This document shows, in pieces, positions 55,901-58,617 of a stretch of DNA of 64,000 bases. The position numbers and the translations under genes were made by a program. Source of the DNA: Microglena sp. YARC (Eukaryota > Chlorophyta > Chlorophyceae > Chlamydomonadales > Chlamydomonadaceae); NCBI GenBank assembly GCA_022414725.1, contig CM039465.1, positions 21,971,822 to 22,035,821 on the forward strand. The letters are read 5' to 3'. Position 1 is the first letter of the stretch. Every line of letters begins with the position of its first letter. The notes under the pieces are model-generated. The model made no database searches. It saw nothing but the letters and a program-made list of their open reading frames with translations, and was not told the origin of the DNA.

Positions 55901-56966
55901 ATATAATATATTGAGATATATAAAATATACAATATATATAAAAAATATTATTTAGTGCCATGAGAATCACACAAATAATTATCCCTGTAGCATGAACTCA
56001 GGGCCTCCGTCGGTAAAACAGGGGTCTAGTTCATCAGTGCCTTTTCCTTGTAGCCCCCCCTAATATCATAGATCAAGTCCCTTTAGCCTATTTGGCTACC
56101 CCTGGACTGTAACAGCATATATATGAGGTATTCACAGCACAAGCATCTTACCATGGCAAACTTGGCCTGCTCAAATTTTAAAAAGGTTACACACATAAAA
56201 ATGTATTTTGATAAATAATTTTAAATATAGATTACAAATAAATATGTATCGAGGTACATTATTTTTCATGCATTTTAAAAATATTATCCGCACAAACATG
56301 GCCTGCCCAAGTTAAAAAAAAAAATCATCATATAAATTATTTTGTAATCTATTTTAAAATCTTGTCAGTACAAACATGGCCTGCCCAAGATAAAAATAGA
56401 TTGCGATTTTAAAAATAAATAAAAATTCATCACATAAATTATTTTTCAAATATTAGGATCCGGGTTCTGTTCAGATCTATTAATAAATTCTTACCACTTC
56501 AAACTTGGCCTTTTCAAGTTAAAAAATCGGTTTTTATTTAAAAAAATGAATCGCAATTCATTATATAATTGTTGTTTTAATCGTACCAGTGAAAACTTGG
56601 CCTGACACCCGCCTGACTAATCAGTTTTTAAATATATTAAAACTGATACATCAATTTTGTTGAATATATTGTTAAAATAATAACAGTGCAAACTTGGCCT
56701 GATCAAGTAAAAAAAAGTAGGTGAACATTTTATCATAATCTATTGTAATTCATATTTCAATTGTGTTTGTTATACTGTTTAAATCTTACCAGTGCAAACT
56801 TGGCCTGCTCAAGTTCTACCGCGATTGGCGCGGTTACTGAATTGTACAACTCCAGATTGATCTTAATTGTACTGGACACTAGCTTGAGGCTGCCGCCCAC
56901 AACGCTCATGATAGAGGAGACAAAGGAGAGGGAGTTACCAACGAGGCTCAGAATGTCAGCAACATC
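28416..56966 (-). CDS. Gene B: uncharacterised eleven-exon gene, helical protein
   Basis: I joined eleven minus-strand exons (56,790-56,966; 54,652-54,701; 52,725-52,778; 49,476-49,510; 48,858-48,935; 44,712-44,833; 40,746-40,820; 38,171-38,257; 35,646-35,736; 31,687-31,839; 28,416-28,642). All carry GT-AG borders and all phases agree, giving 1,149 bases: 382 residues and TAA. I do not recognise the family. Residues 4-34 are hydrophobic and Ser/Val/Leu-rich. Residues 107-131 look like a coiled coil (RILEELQSNLEQLQTARKVL). Residues 227-280 form a long hydrophobic, Gly/Ala-rich region (FPIAQLAVLESLLGLTAPIL then DIVAAVMGIL). Residues 280-297 are an Asn/Lys run. The C-terminus is helical, then LPEMPAFPFLFPDGFG. 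No start codon was fixed. A membrane-associated helical protein is an inference from composition only. Introns reach 7 kb and are nearly all repeat. Confidence 0.72.
28648..29345. repeat. Acceptor-side array before gene B last exon
   Basis: About 25 units of 25-30 bp of the type AATGTAAGCAAAACACAGCAA. The real acceptor (CTCTGCAAATGTAAGC on the + strand) is the first unit, so the whole array appears grown from the intron side of this splice site. Confidence 0.88.
29385..30020 (-). repeat. Four or five copies of an 'IQDL' exon with strong donor
   Basis: Minus-strand units at about 29,394, 29,598, 29,797 and 29,908 end in CCATCCAAGATCTG|GTGAGTGAG, and a fragment lies at 30,450. The best copy (29,908-29,950) reads AFGFHEPIQDL in a frame that would fit between exons 10 and 11 of gene B. 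The motif resembles the end of exon 10 (SSAIQDLANS), so these are probably diverged duplicates of that exon end. Whether any is spliced in cannot be told from sequence. Confidence 0.7.
30035..30240 (-). mobile_element. tRNA-related SINE copy 1
   Basis: On the minus strand the first part is tRNA-like. It has a D-arm with GTCT/AGAC stem and TAGTGGTAGACT (A box), a T-arm with a perfect GGGGG-TTCGACT-CCCCC hairpin (B box), and a poor anticodon arm whose loop TTTAAGA would hold UAA. No acceptor stem can be formed, so it is not a functional tRNA. A roughly 130-base unrelated tail follows, ending at GCGTTATCATTACC. The same unit occurs at 60,105-60,300. Confidence 0.75.
30240..30450. repeat. Repeats of ACTTGACAAATCGTAG type
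   Basis: A short stretch has GTACTTCTGTAGG, TACTTGACAAATCG and TCAAGTACCTGACAAAC in imperfect repetition, between the SINE and another IQDL exon copy. No gene. Confidence 0.55.
30525..30780. repeat. Dispersed repeat, family 10 (GAGGGAACCCTCC)
   Basis: The part from CACAGGCGTGAGATTGAGGG to TTACACCCAAG has relatives at 34,530-34,645, 35,822-35,890, 42,600-42,870, 46,790-46,870, 47,438-47,560 and 61,205-61,330 (shared GGCGTGAGGTT, TGCTTGCACTGG, GAAGGTTCCTTCAA). Copies occur in both orientations. No conserved frame. Confidence 0.55.
30785..30925 (+). mobile_element. Family-3 element copy
   Basis: One of the most complete copies, from GCACGAACTCAGGGCCCCCG through GGGGTTCAGTTCATCAATG to GGCCTACCCCTGGACTGTAA. 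Confidence 0.7.
31012..31100 (-). repeat. CA tract and decoy copy of the exon-10 end
   Basis: A C homopolymer and (CA)n at about 31,000-31,050 are followed on the minus strand by a copy of the end of gene B exon 10. It reads SAMQDLADS before |GTACTATTTG, against SAIQDLANS in the real exon. In-frame stops upstream argue against its use as a full exon. Confidence 0.75.
31160..31678. repeat. (CA)n microsatellite with AAAC/AAGC interruptions
   Basis: About 520 bases of CACACA with periodic CAAACACACA and CAAGCACACA. It directly abuts the donor of gene B exon 10. All long frames (THTHKH, CVCVCV) are artefacts. Confidence 0.97.
31687..31839 (-). CDS. Gene B exon 10, Asn/Lys run
   Basis: Acceptor CTATGCCTGTGCAG; donor ACTCAG|GTACTA. 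It reads SDTVGLGGTISGIPLVAADA, then a run of Asn, Lys and Gly coded by AAC/AAG repeats, then KYKESSAIQDLANS. It follows exon 9 in phase to give GILSDTVGLGG. The Asn/Lys run is a coding microsatellite. Confidence 0.75.
31840..32215 (-). repeat. Four extra copies of the exon-10 acceptor and first codons
   Basis: Units of about 95-105 bp, each holding CTGTGCAG|TTAGTGATACT and GGTGGAACCATTTCAAGCAT followed by a (GTT/GTA)n spacer. They are copies of the acceptor plus the first 70 bases of exon 10, stacked upstream in the intron. Three keep an intact acceptor. Confidence 0.9.
32222..32725. mobile_element. Family-1 element interrupted by a family-2 element
   Basis: Family-1 ends at 32,222-32,300 (GCAGCTTCTAGGCAGCTCCC) and 32,550-32,725 (AGCAGCTTCTAAGCAGCTCT through GAGCTGACTGGAAGCTGCC). 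A family-2 copy (32,333-32,545, inverted) sits between them. Confidence 0.65.
32862..32975 (-). mobile_element. Family-3 element copy, inverted
   Basis: Reads TTACAGTCCAGGGGTAGGCC then AAATAGGCTAAAGGGACTTG on the + strand, the reverse complement of the copy at 30,785. Confidence 0.7.
32980..33665. repeat. Dispersed repeat cluster, family 9
   Basis: Four diverged units with GACCAGGCACACAGGTTGG, GGTTCGGGGGGCAGCGCATC, CATGCAGCGACGGAATGGCG and AGGAGTTGTTGGAAGAAAAA-like parts. Related copies: 17,735-17,790, 50,100-50,580 and 52,400-52,500. Frames across them are not conserved. Confidence 0.65.
33735..34440 (-). repeat. Family-4 element copies with duplicated spacers
   Basis: Inverted copies of family 4 at 33,735-33,815 and 34,372-34,440 (forward strand ACTGAATCCTCGGTGTCGCT then GGTTTGTGTCGGGAGACC). 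Between them lie seven units containing GATACCAAGGGAGTCATG. Confidence 0.7.
34110..34350. repeat. Telomere-like CCCTAAACCCTAA repeats inside repeat units
   Basis: Five units of about 50 bp each contain AAACCCTAAACCCTAACCCC next to GATACCAAGGGAGTCATGAA. CCCTAAA is the plant/green-alga-type telomere motif. Here the runs are only one to two units long and embedded in a longer repeat, so this is not a telomere. Confidence 0.6.
34675..34716. repeat. (ATGT)n microsatellite
   Basis: About ten perfect units. Confidence 0.95.
34840..34988 (+). mobile_element. Family-2 element copy, 5' truncated
   Basis: Runs from GCGAGTTAGTTACGAGACCG to GGGGCTCCCGCCCCCCAGAA then GGGGGGGCTCCGCC. Confidence 0.75.
35020..35470. 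repeat. TTTGCTTGACACTG repeat with (GT)n
   Basis: Five copies of GTTTGCTTGACACTGTTTTC then AACTTTTAACG alternate with (GT)n and G-rich runs. The last copies merge into the donor-side repeats of gene B exon 9. Confidence 0.9.
35480..35645 (-). repeat. Donor-side copies of gene B exon 9
   Basis: CAACTTATGGATGCCCATAA and surrounding bases (35,555-35,600) repeat the end of exon 9 and its donor. The copy has lost the GT (ATAAGT in place of GTAAGT). Another fragment lies at 35,475-35,515 (ACAATTTTCACAATTGTACA). Confidence 0.75.
35646..35736 (-). CDS. Gene B exon 9, hydrophobic segment
   Basis: Acceptor CACCCCTGTTCAG; donor GGCATCC|GTAAGT. 91 bases reading AFPIAQLAVLESLLGLTAPI then LDIVAAVMGI. The 30-residue hydrophobic helix could be buried or span a membrane. 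Phase 0 in, phase 1 out. Confidence 0.75.
35909..36115 (-). CDS. Possible terminal exon of unknown origin
   Basis: On the minus strand, after CTGTTCAG, a frame reads STLGISREHVDKLISKLHRE then SIASCTSILATRRMKESPAA and TAG. It is charged and helix-like, not repetitive, and does not fit gene B phases. The first part recurs at 36,290-36,330, and nearby bases match 26,180-26,260, so it may belong to a dispersed element rather than a gene. Confidence 0.25.
   Translation of the reverse strand: MLAAETTVSDAFSPQVCPVWWILLPCSVSTLGISREHVDKLISKLHRESIASCTSILATRRMKESPAA
36330..36600. repeat. GGTGGGT-rich low complexity
   Basis: G/T-rich tract with GGGTGGGTGGGT and GTGTGGGAGTGAGT. The long minus-strand Pro/His/Thr frame is an artefact. 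Confidence 0.85.
36716..37756. repeat. 26-bp tandem array, about 40 copies
   Basis: Unit GAGTGAAACACTGTTATGTT GTGTCA with a recurring G/C variant (GAGTCAAACACTG). The array leads into the 38-bp donor-side units of gene B exon 8, which share GTTGTGTCAGAG and GAACAC with it. Confidence 0.95.
37757..38170. repeat. Donor-side array of gene B exon 8
   Basis: Ten units of about 38 bp, GTGAACACTTACCCCCACTG then TGCCCTATGTTGTGTCAGAG. The real donor and exon edge (AACACTTACCCCCACAGTGC CCAGAG on the + strand) is the final unit. Every unit therefore repeats exon end plus GTAAGTGTTC on the minus strand. Confidence 0.92.
38171..38257 (-). CDS. Gene B exon 8
   Basis: Acceptor ACATGTGCCTGCAG; donor GTGGGG|GTAAGT. 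87 bases, phase 0 to 0, reading TRGLLRTDEANAILDQINAA then SSLALGTVG. Confidence 0.75.
38258..38695. repeat. Acceptor-side repeats of gene B exon 8
   Basis: About eight units of 50-65 bp based on GAAGGTAGAGGTAGGCAGAG and AAATGATGCTTTGATAAGG. The first is AGAAGGTACAGGTAATGATG, immediately outside the acceptor. Confidence 0.85.
38700..39060. other. Unassigned intron sequence
   Basis: A short duplication of AGTGGATATCTATMT at 38,772 and 38,880. No coding signal supported. Confidence 0.4.
39065..39856. repeat. (TATG)n and (TCTG)n microsatellites
   Basis: (TATG)n at 39,080-39,165 and 39,394-39,855 with alternating TCTG runs and TATTTATG interruptions. A poly-C tract (39,277-39,293) lies between. 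Frames of Tyr/Val/Cys/Met are artefacts. Confidence 0.97.
40149..40338 (+). mobile_element. hAT-like MITE with perfect 8-bp target duplication
   Basis: 190-bp element beginning CAGGGTACTTCAAATGG and ending GCGCGCGCTTTGAATTACCC TG, flanked on both sides by GAGCAGAC (40,141-40,148 and 40,339-40,346). Terminal inverted repeats CAGGGTAMTTCAAA and an 8-bp duplication are hallmarks of the hAT superfamily. No coding capacity, so non-autonomous. The interior is rich in GCGC and AAAGCGC. Diverged relatives lie at 47,283 and 52,040, and a left fragment at 22,150. Confidence 0.82.
40440..40745. repeat. Donor-side array of gene B exon 7
   Basis: Four to five units of about 65 bp, ACCACTGACAGAGTAATGCA then AARCGTCCTCCTCCCTCATC TGAAGCAAGTGAAT. 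The last ends CTCCTCCCCCACCTGTAGGT, which is the real exon-7 donor on the minus strand. Confidence 0.88.
40746..40820 (-). CDS. Gene B exon 7
   Basis: Acceptor CTTGGTTGCAG; donor CTACAG|GTGGGG. 75 bases, phase 0 to 0, reading SAQEAFYEAIGVAPLGSGGN then LANLQ. Confidence 0.72.
40821..41420. other. Intron with GTGTGCAT repeats and family-3 copy
   Basis: 40,975-41,040 is (GT)n/GCATGTGT. ACTTGATTTTAACTTGATTT near 41,115 is repeated. 41,190-41,415 is an inverted family-3 element with AAAAACTGGGCTGTAAAAAA repeated internally. Confidence 0.6.
41420..42580 (-). repeat. Six copies of a possible exon-bearing unit
   Basis: Units of roughly 150-290 bp, each with TGCTTGTGCTTGCATACTTT, GCAACAAGGGAGCTGCCC and CATGTCCATCGTCCTCTGCT (+ strand). 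On the minus strand one copy (about 42,340-42,400) reads QAQVLEEASSLVAKGN. This is a helical peptide like the rest of gene B, and other copies keep diverged versions. No copy has both borders and a phase that clearly fits. Confidence 0.75.
42600..42870. repeat. Family-10 dispersed repeat copy
   Basis: Shares GCTCAGGCGCAGTTGCGGTC TGAGAAAACA and GAGGGTTCCTTCAATCTC with 47,440-47,560. The overlapping frames on both strands are not conserved. Confidence 0.5.
43080..43262. mobile_element. Family-1 TIR element copy
   Basis: Left end GCGTAGCAGCTTCTAGGCAG; right part CCCAGTGGCTGGCTGATGGA then GCTGACTGGAAGGTGCC. It belongs to a subgroup with copies at 16,470, 32,550 and 47,762. Confidence 0.7.
43535..43680. 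repeat. ATCATATGAT palindrome-rich dispersed repeat
   Basis: Repeats of CATATGATATCATATGAT flank GCCGGCAGTCTGACTAGGCT. The same unit is at 47,085-47,260 and in part at 54,395-54,430. Confidence 0.7.
43758..43955 (-). mobile_element. Family-2 element copy, inverted
   Basis: GGCGGAGCCCCCTCTTCAAG through GTCAGCCAACGGTCTCATAA to GCATGCGACGCTGCATAGAA. Confidence 0.78.
43980..44711. repeat. Donor-side array of gene B exon 6
   Basis: Six units of about 115-120 bp: GTCAATACCTGAAATCGTTG then GAGATGCATTCCTATGTTTG, AACGCACTGCAAGGTGGCAT. The real donor context is GTCAATACTTACCCCCAGGC at the end of the array. In the copies the site has become ATACCTGAAATC. Confidence 0.9.
44712..44833 (-). CDS. Gene B exon 6
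   Basis: Donor CTGGGG|GTAAGT; acceptor TTGTCCGAG|CC in the phase that fits exon 5. A better-looking acceptor at CATTAG (exon end 44,846) would keep the same frame but not the phase. Reads QDAMVNGGRSGGNKGIADAL then SNAASQLGSMAQQAELESLG. Confidence 0.68.
45180..45265. repeat. GT- and G-rich low complexity
   Basis: GGGTGGGGTGGGGTGGATGT with (GT)n and a G run inside gene B intron 5. Nothing coding is supported from 44,850 to 45,560. Confidence 0.8.
45580..46205. other. Non-repetitive island with conflicting open frames
   Basis: About 620 bases without tandem structure. Plus-strand candidates: a splice-bounded exon after TCATGTAG reading ARAVAGDSLIFIESGDGGMV (to GGTAG|GTGAGT), a frame with LNDQIALFETESIDLDANTG interrupted by TAG at about 45,875, and a 250-codon frame from about 45,779 ending in a clean donor TACCAG|GTGAGG at 46,198. 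Minus-strand frames of 83 and 162 codons overlap. Only one set can be real and none has a recognised motif. It is probably a real exon, or a decayed one, of an unseen gene. Confidence 0.4.
46260..46460. repeat. CCCACC low-complexity tract
   Basis: C/A-rich sequence (CCCACCCCACCCC) directly after the donor-like site at 46,198. Confidence 0.9.
47085..47260. repeat. ATCATATGAT palindrome-rich repeat copy
   Basis: Second copy of the unit at 43,535, with longer runs of ATATCATATGATATC. Confidence 0.7.
47283..47415. mobile_element. Diverged hAT-like MITE copy
   Basis: Begins CAGGGTACCACATGACGAGC and ends AATTGAAGTACCCTG, with GCGCTATTGCGCGCTATCGC inside. The flanking 8 bases do not match. Confidence 0.6.
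47438..47560. repeat. Family-10 dispersed repeat copy
   Basis: GAGCTCGGGCGCAGTAGCGG through GAACGGGAAGGTTCCTTCAA. The inverted partner is at 34,530-34,645. Confidence 0.55.
47762..47935. mobile_element. Family-1 TIR element copy
   Basis: GATACGTGTGGCAGCTTCTA at the left and GGTGGCTGTCTAATGGAGCT at the right. The right end is truncated. Confidence 0.65.
48218..48442. mobile_element. Family-1 TIR element copy with extended inverted ends
   Basis: AACATAGCTTTTCTTTTCAG CT at the left is matched at the right by AGCTGAAGAGAAAAGCTATG TT. This inverted repeat is longer than in most copies, so it may show the true element ends. Confidence 0.75.
48465..48657 (+). repeat. Long dispersed duplicate (copy of 25,236)
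   Basis: Nearly identical to 25,236-25,430 over about 190 bases, suggesting a recent duplication or transposition. Confidence 0.85.
48700..48857 (-). repeat. Donor-side copies of gene B exon 5
   Basis: GGTTAACCCGTTCTGGCAGC TTG at 48,716 repeats the exon-5 end and its donor (GGTTAACCCGATCTGGCAGC at 48,851). A weaker copy is at 48,445. The copy would read ELFEQAARTG against KVLQAARSG. Confidence 0.75.
48858..48935 (-). CDS. Gene B exon 5, coiled-coil segment
   Basis: Acceptor CATCCTTGCCAG; donor ATCGG|GTTAAC, an unusual but GT-type donor that is also preserved in the copies. 78 bases reading RILEELQSNLEQLQTARKVL then QAARS. The Leu/Gln/Glu spacing suggests a coiled coil. Confidence 0.75.
48970..49060 (+). 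mobile_element. Family-4 element copy
   Basis: AACTGAATCCTTGGTGTCGC then TGGTTTGTGTCGGTAGACCC. Other forward copies lie at 14,885, 55,440 and 60,305. Confidence 0.65.
49080..49450. repeat. 33-bp and CAACAC repeats beside gene B exon 4
   Basis: Ten units of AATGCATAAAGTGAAGCATC AGTAATAGAAGTG followed by (CAACAC/CAGCAC)n up to 49,450, ending just outside the exon-4 donor. Confidence 0.9.
49476..49510 (-). CDS. Gene B exon 4 (35-base micro-exon)
   Basis: Acceptor GACTGCACGCAG; donor AGGAAGGG|GTGAGT, close to consensus. Reads DDALDTLGSGR with split codons on both sides, in phase with exons 3 and 5. It rests mainly on the phase match. Confidence 0.65.
49620..49760. repeat. 22-bp tandem repeat, six copies
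   Basis: TAACTAACATGTTGCGTCAT GT, almost perfect. Confidence 0.95.
49790..50000 (+). other. Unassigned short open stretch
   Basis: A + strand frame reads MAPPFSSAKSYVSLSRASRL and on to 49,990 without being tandem repeat. No family and no clear borders. It may be an unrecognised exon. Confidence 0.2.
50040..50585. repeat. About 125-bp tandem repeat, four copies
   Basis: Units with GAACCATACAGCCATTTAGC, ACCCATGCGATGCCATGCAG, GGAATGGCGACGCGT and ACTATATGAGTAGCTCCTGT CAATAT. Part of each unit belongs to family 9. Confidence 0.88.
50866..51434. repeat. AT-rich array of near-palindromic units
   Basis: About nine 66-bp units made of two halves: ATATCGATAAATATCGTATT CGATTGATATTCTACACT, then the same with CAATAAATATCG and CGATCGATATTC. 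Units contain ATATCGAT and CGATCG palindromes. Confidence 0.95.
51450..52055. repeat. About 130-bp tandem repeat, four diverged copies
   Basis: Shared parts GAAGTCCATCTCATCTTGAT, GGGACTACAATTCATCTCAA, TGCTTTGACTGTTTTCTACA and CAACAGCCTAGTGGTGTAC. A partial copy is at 50,785-50,865, and (AAAGGC)n lies at 51,560-51,585. Confidence 0.85.
52040..52212. mobile_element. Diverged hAT-like MITE copy
   Basis: Ends GTCATGTAGTACCCTG and is followed by GTTGTCTC; GTTGTCTA precedes the presumed left end at 52,037, giving a near-match 8-bp duplication. The CAGGGTA left terminus has decayed. Confidence 0.5.
52385..52705 (+). mobile_element. Family-9 fragment joined to family-2 copy
   Basis: GGGATTGGGGGGGCAGCGCA TCGCACTGGGGTCGCACG, then CAGCGACGCAATAAAATGGC, GAGACCGTTGGCTGACGTG T with a GGTC tetranucleotide run, ending GCTCCCGCCCCCCAGTAGG. 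Confidence 0.72.
52725..52778 (-). CDS. Gene B exon 3
   Basis: Acceptor CCCACCCTTTTAG; donor GCAGG|GTGAGT. 54 bases reading SANTKRIADLLKKQDQA with split codons for Trp before and Gly after. Confidence 0.72.
53130..53270. repeat. GGGGTTAGG-type low complexity
   Basis: G-rich sequence with GGGTTAGGGAGTTGGG and GGGGTTAAGGAGTTGG repeats inside gene B intron 2. Confidence 0.8.
53405..53450 (-). pseudogene. Displaced copy of the exon-3 acceptor
   Basis: On the + strand, TTTGTGTTGGCCGACCTAAA repeats TTTGGTGTTGGCAGACCTAA at the exon-3 acceptor. On the minus strand it gives TTTAG|GTCGGCCAACAC. It lies about 650 bases upstream in the intron. Confidence 0.65.
53470..53800. repeat. CAGCACTGAG and GATTAGACTGT short repeats
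   Basis: Units of TGAATTYGTCAGCACTGAGT at 53,495-53,590, and paired ATCCTCAGTTGTATGACG / CCAAACTCCTATGACG at 53,610-53,780. No gene. Confidence 0.6.
53945..54035. repeat. (TTGG/TTGA)n tract
   Basis: GATTGGTTGGTTGGTTGG passing into GACTGATTGATTGATTGA. Confidence 0.95.
54060..54250. repeat. GATGATACATATGT repeat
   Basis: About 12 units of 14-15 bp. The minus-strand Met/Tyr/His/Ile frames are artefacts. Confidence 0.95.
54652..54701 (-). CDS. Gene B exon 2
   Basis: Acceptor GACTCATTTGTGCAG; donor AAAGGGTG|GTGAGT. 50 bases reading QLYDDAQKTGNNIYKG and two bases of a Trp codon. Confidence 0.72.
54835..55235. repeat. 37-bp tandem repeat, about 10 copies
   Basis: CCGGCTAAATTAACCCCTTT then CTTCCATGTGTAACTGA. 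It lies on the intron side of the exon-2 acceptor. Confidence 0.95.
55340..55535 (+). repeat. GGGGCGGTATCTCCC repeats and family-4 copy
   Basis: Four AAGGGGCGGTATCTCCC units at 55,345-55,415, then a family-4 element (ACTGAATCCTCGATGTCGCT) to about 55,525. Confidence 0.8.
55708..55796. repeat. Poly-C and poly-G pair
   Basis: A C homopolymer (about 20) at 55,710 and a G homopolymer (about 18) at 55,776, separated by CCTAAAACCCTAAACCC. They form a potential inverted pair. Confidence 0.9.
55980..56120 (+). mobile_element. Family-3 element copy
   Basis: GCATGAACTCAGGGCCTCCG through TAGTTCATCAGTGCCTTTTC to TTTGGCTACCCCTGGACTGT. Confidence 0.7.
56140..56789 (-). repeat. Six donor-side copies of the gene B exon-1 end
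   Basis: Units of about 100 bp repeat CAGTGCAAACTTGGCCTGCT CAAGTT in AT-rich spacers (starts near 56,150, 56,292, 56,372, 56,488, 56,590 and 56,687). At least two keep a GTAAG donor (56,150 and 56,488). They would read EQAKFAM and LEKAKFEV against the real EQAKFAL. Confidence 0.9.
56790..56966 (-). CDS. Gene B exon 1 (first well-supported)
   Basis: Acceptor CATGCTAACCAG; donor GCACTG|GTAAGA. 177 bases, phase 0 to 0. Reads DVADILSLVGNSLSFVSSIM, SVVGGSLKLVSSTIKINLEL, then YNSVTAPIAVELEQAKFAL. This is the longest uninterrupted coding stretch of the gene, with a hydrophobic first half. Confidence 0.78.
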
Positions 56967-56999
56967 CTGGTTAGCATGTTCGGTTTTTAGTTGATGTTA

Positions 57000-58190
57000 G
57001 TTTTTAGTTCAGTTTTTAGTTTTCAGTATCTACATTAGTGAGGAGAATGAATTGATCAAACATCCTGGGAAGGATTTTCACTTTTTTCTTTTTTAGTTTT
57101 TAGATTTTTCGTTTGGTAGGTCTGGTTTAATTTAGTTTTCGTTTTTTTAGGTTTTCAGCTACTTGTATGTTAAGTTTTGTTTAGTTTAGTCTGGTGGTAT
57201 AGTTTAGTTTTCGTCTTGTTAGATTTTTAGCTCATTTTCATGTTTAGTTTAGTTTAGTCTGGTTTCGTTTCGCTCAGTTTTTTGTTTAGTTTAGTTCAAT
57301 TTTCATTCATTCTACTGAAGTGAGTAGAATGAATGGATCCAGCATCCTGTACAGGGTTTGAATTTATCCAGGGTTGAATGATCCAGGGTTTGAATTGATC
57401 CAGCATCCTGTACAGGTTTTCCATTTTACAGTTCCTTCATTATCAGTGAGTGGAATGAATTGATGCAGCATGCTTGAAAGGATTTTTAGTTTTTTATTCC
57501 TTCAGTAGCAGCTAGTGTCAGAACTAGCTGGCCATAGGTCAGTCTCACAACTGAGGCGTGTATGCGCCGCAGTTCTAAGCCTGGAACCTGATCAGGAAGC
57601 ATCGTGAATGCCTCCGGAGGCTTGATGTAGTGAAGCCTACAGCTTGTAACCTGTCCGAGTTTATCTCTCTCCTATCCAGCCTTCATGCCTGTGGCAGTGT
57701 TATTCCATCAGTGATCAGTATAATTTTCAAATCATCAAATGACAAGAAAGATAAGTTCTAACAATCCCATCCATTCACATTGGATGGGTGCATCATCCTG
57801 GAAACGGTTTTCAGTTTTTAGTTCCTTCAGTAGAAGTGAGCACAAGGAATGTATGGATCATACTTGAAAGGGTTTTCAGTATTTGTTCCCTTCAATTGAA
57901 ATGCAGAATGAATTGATGCAGTATACTTGAAAGGTTTTCAGTATTTAGTCCCTTCAATAGAAATGCAGAATGAATTTATGGATCATACTTGAAAGGGTTT
58001 TCAGTCTTTAGTCCCTTCAATTGAAATGCATAATGAATTGATGCAGTATACTTGAAAGGGTTTTCAGTCTTTAGTCCCTTCAGTAGAAGTGACTAAGTGA
58101 GCGGAAGGAATTGCTGCGGCTTCTTGGAAAAGGTTTACAGTCTTCAGTAGTAGTGAGCAGCAGTATTGAATGTGTTAAGTTTTTCTTCTA
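57000..58190. repeat. Acceptor-side repeats upstream of gene B exon 1
   Basis: Diverged units carry GTTTTTAGTTCAGTTTTTAG, TTTTCAGTYTTTAGTYCCTTCA, AAGTGAGTAGAATGAATTGA and GCATCCTGGAARGG. The motif ACATCCTGG is the exon-1 acceptor edge (+ strand GCAACATCCTGGTTAGC), repeated at 57,059, 57,342, 57,402 and 57,793. 57,490-57,670 interrupts the pattern. Confidence 0.8.
57549..57636 (-). CDS. Possible 5' exon of gene B
   Basis: A non-repetitive island on the minus strand reads LHYIKPPEAFTMLPDQVPGL then ELRRIHASV, bounded by CTGTAG| and |GTGAGACTG. It ends in phase 0, which fits exon 1. An internal ATG (57,600-57,602) could start translation 18 codons before the donor. The opposite strand folds into hairpins (AACTGAGGCG/GCGCCGCAGTT), so a structured RNA is an alternative. 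Confidence 0.35.
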
Positions 58191-58194
58191 GGAA

Positions 58195-58500
58195 AGGTCT
58201 TATCCACGGGAGCACTTCAGGATTCACTCATTTGTGTTAAGGCTCGCTTTTTACTGCTCACCGTGTATTGTTCTGCCCATTCAAATACATGTATTTCTTT
58301 GTTAGGCTCACGTTGCACTGCTCACCGAGCATTGTTCTGTTCATTCAAATGTATTTTTGAAGTCCAGGGACAGCTAAGTAGGCTAAAGGGTCTTGTTAAA
58401 CCTTATAATAGGAAAGGCAATTAAAAAAAACAAGCGCTGGTGAACTGAACCATAAAAATTGTAAACGACAGTACAAACAGTATTGCACCATTGCTTTCCT
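58195..58500. other. Unassigned intergenic stretch
   Basis: Holds an inverted family-3 fragment (58,370-58,465) and a duplicated CACCGTGTATTGTTCTG / CACCGAGCATTGTTCTG pair. This may be part of the region between divergent genes B and C. No TATA or other promoter signal can be assigned with confidence. Confidence 0.4.
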
Positions 58501-58615
58501 TCCAGCTACTAGGCTGTAGGCAGCTCTTCTGGATTTCTATCAGCTAAACCTAAAGCAACACAGTGCATCGTGGGGAGCTGACAGAATCAGCTGTCCACAA
58601 CTGTTGAAATCAGGT
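58495..58615. mobile_element. Family-1 TIR element, right part replaced by GGAT repeat
   Basis: CCAGCTACTAGGCTGTAGGC AGCTC at the left, then GCTGACAGAATCAGCTGTCC. The right TIR is absent where (GGAT)n begins. Confidence 0.6.
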
Positions 58616-58617
58616 AA

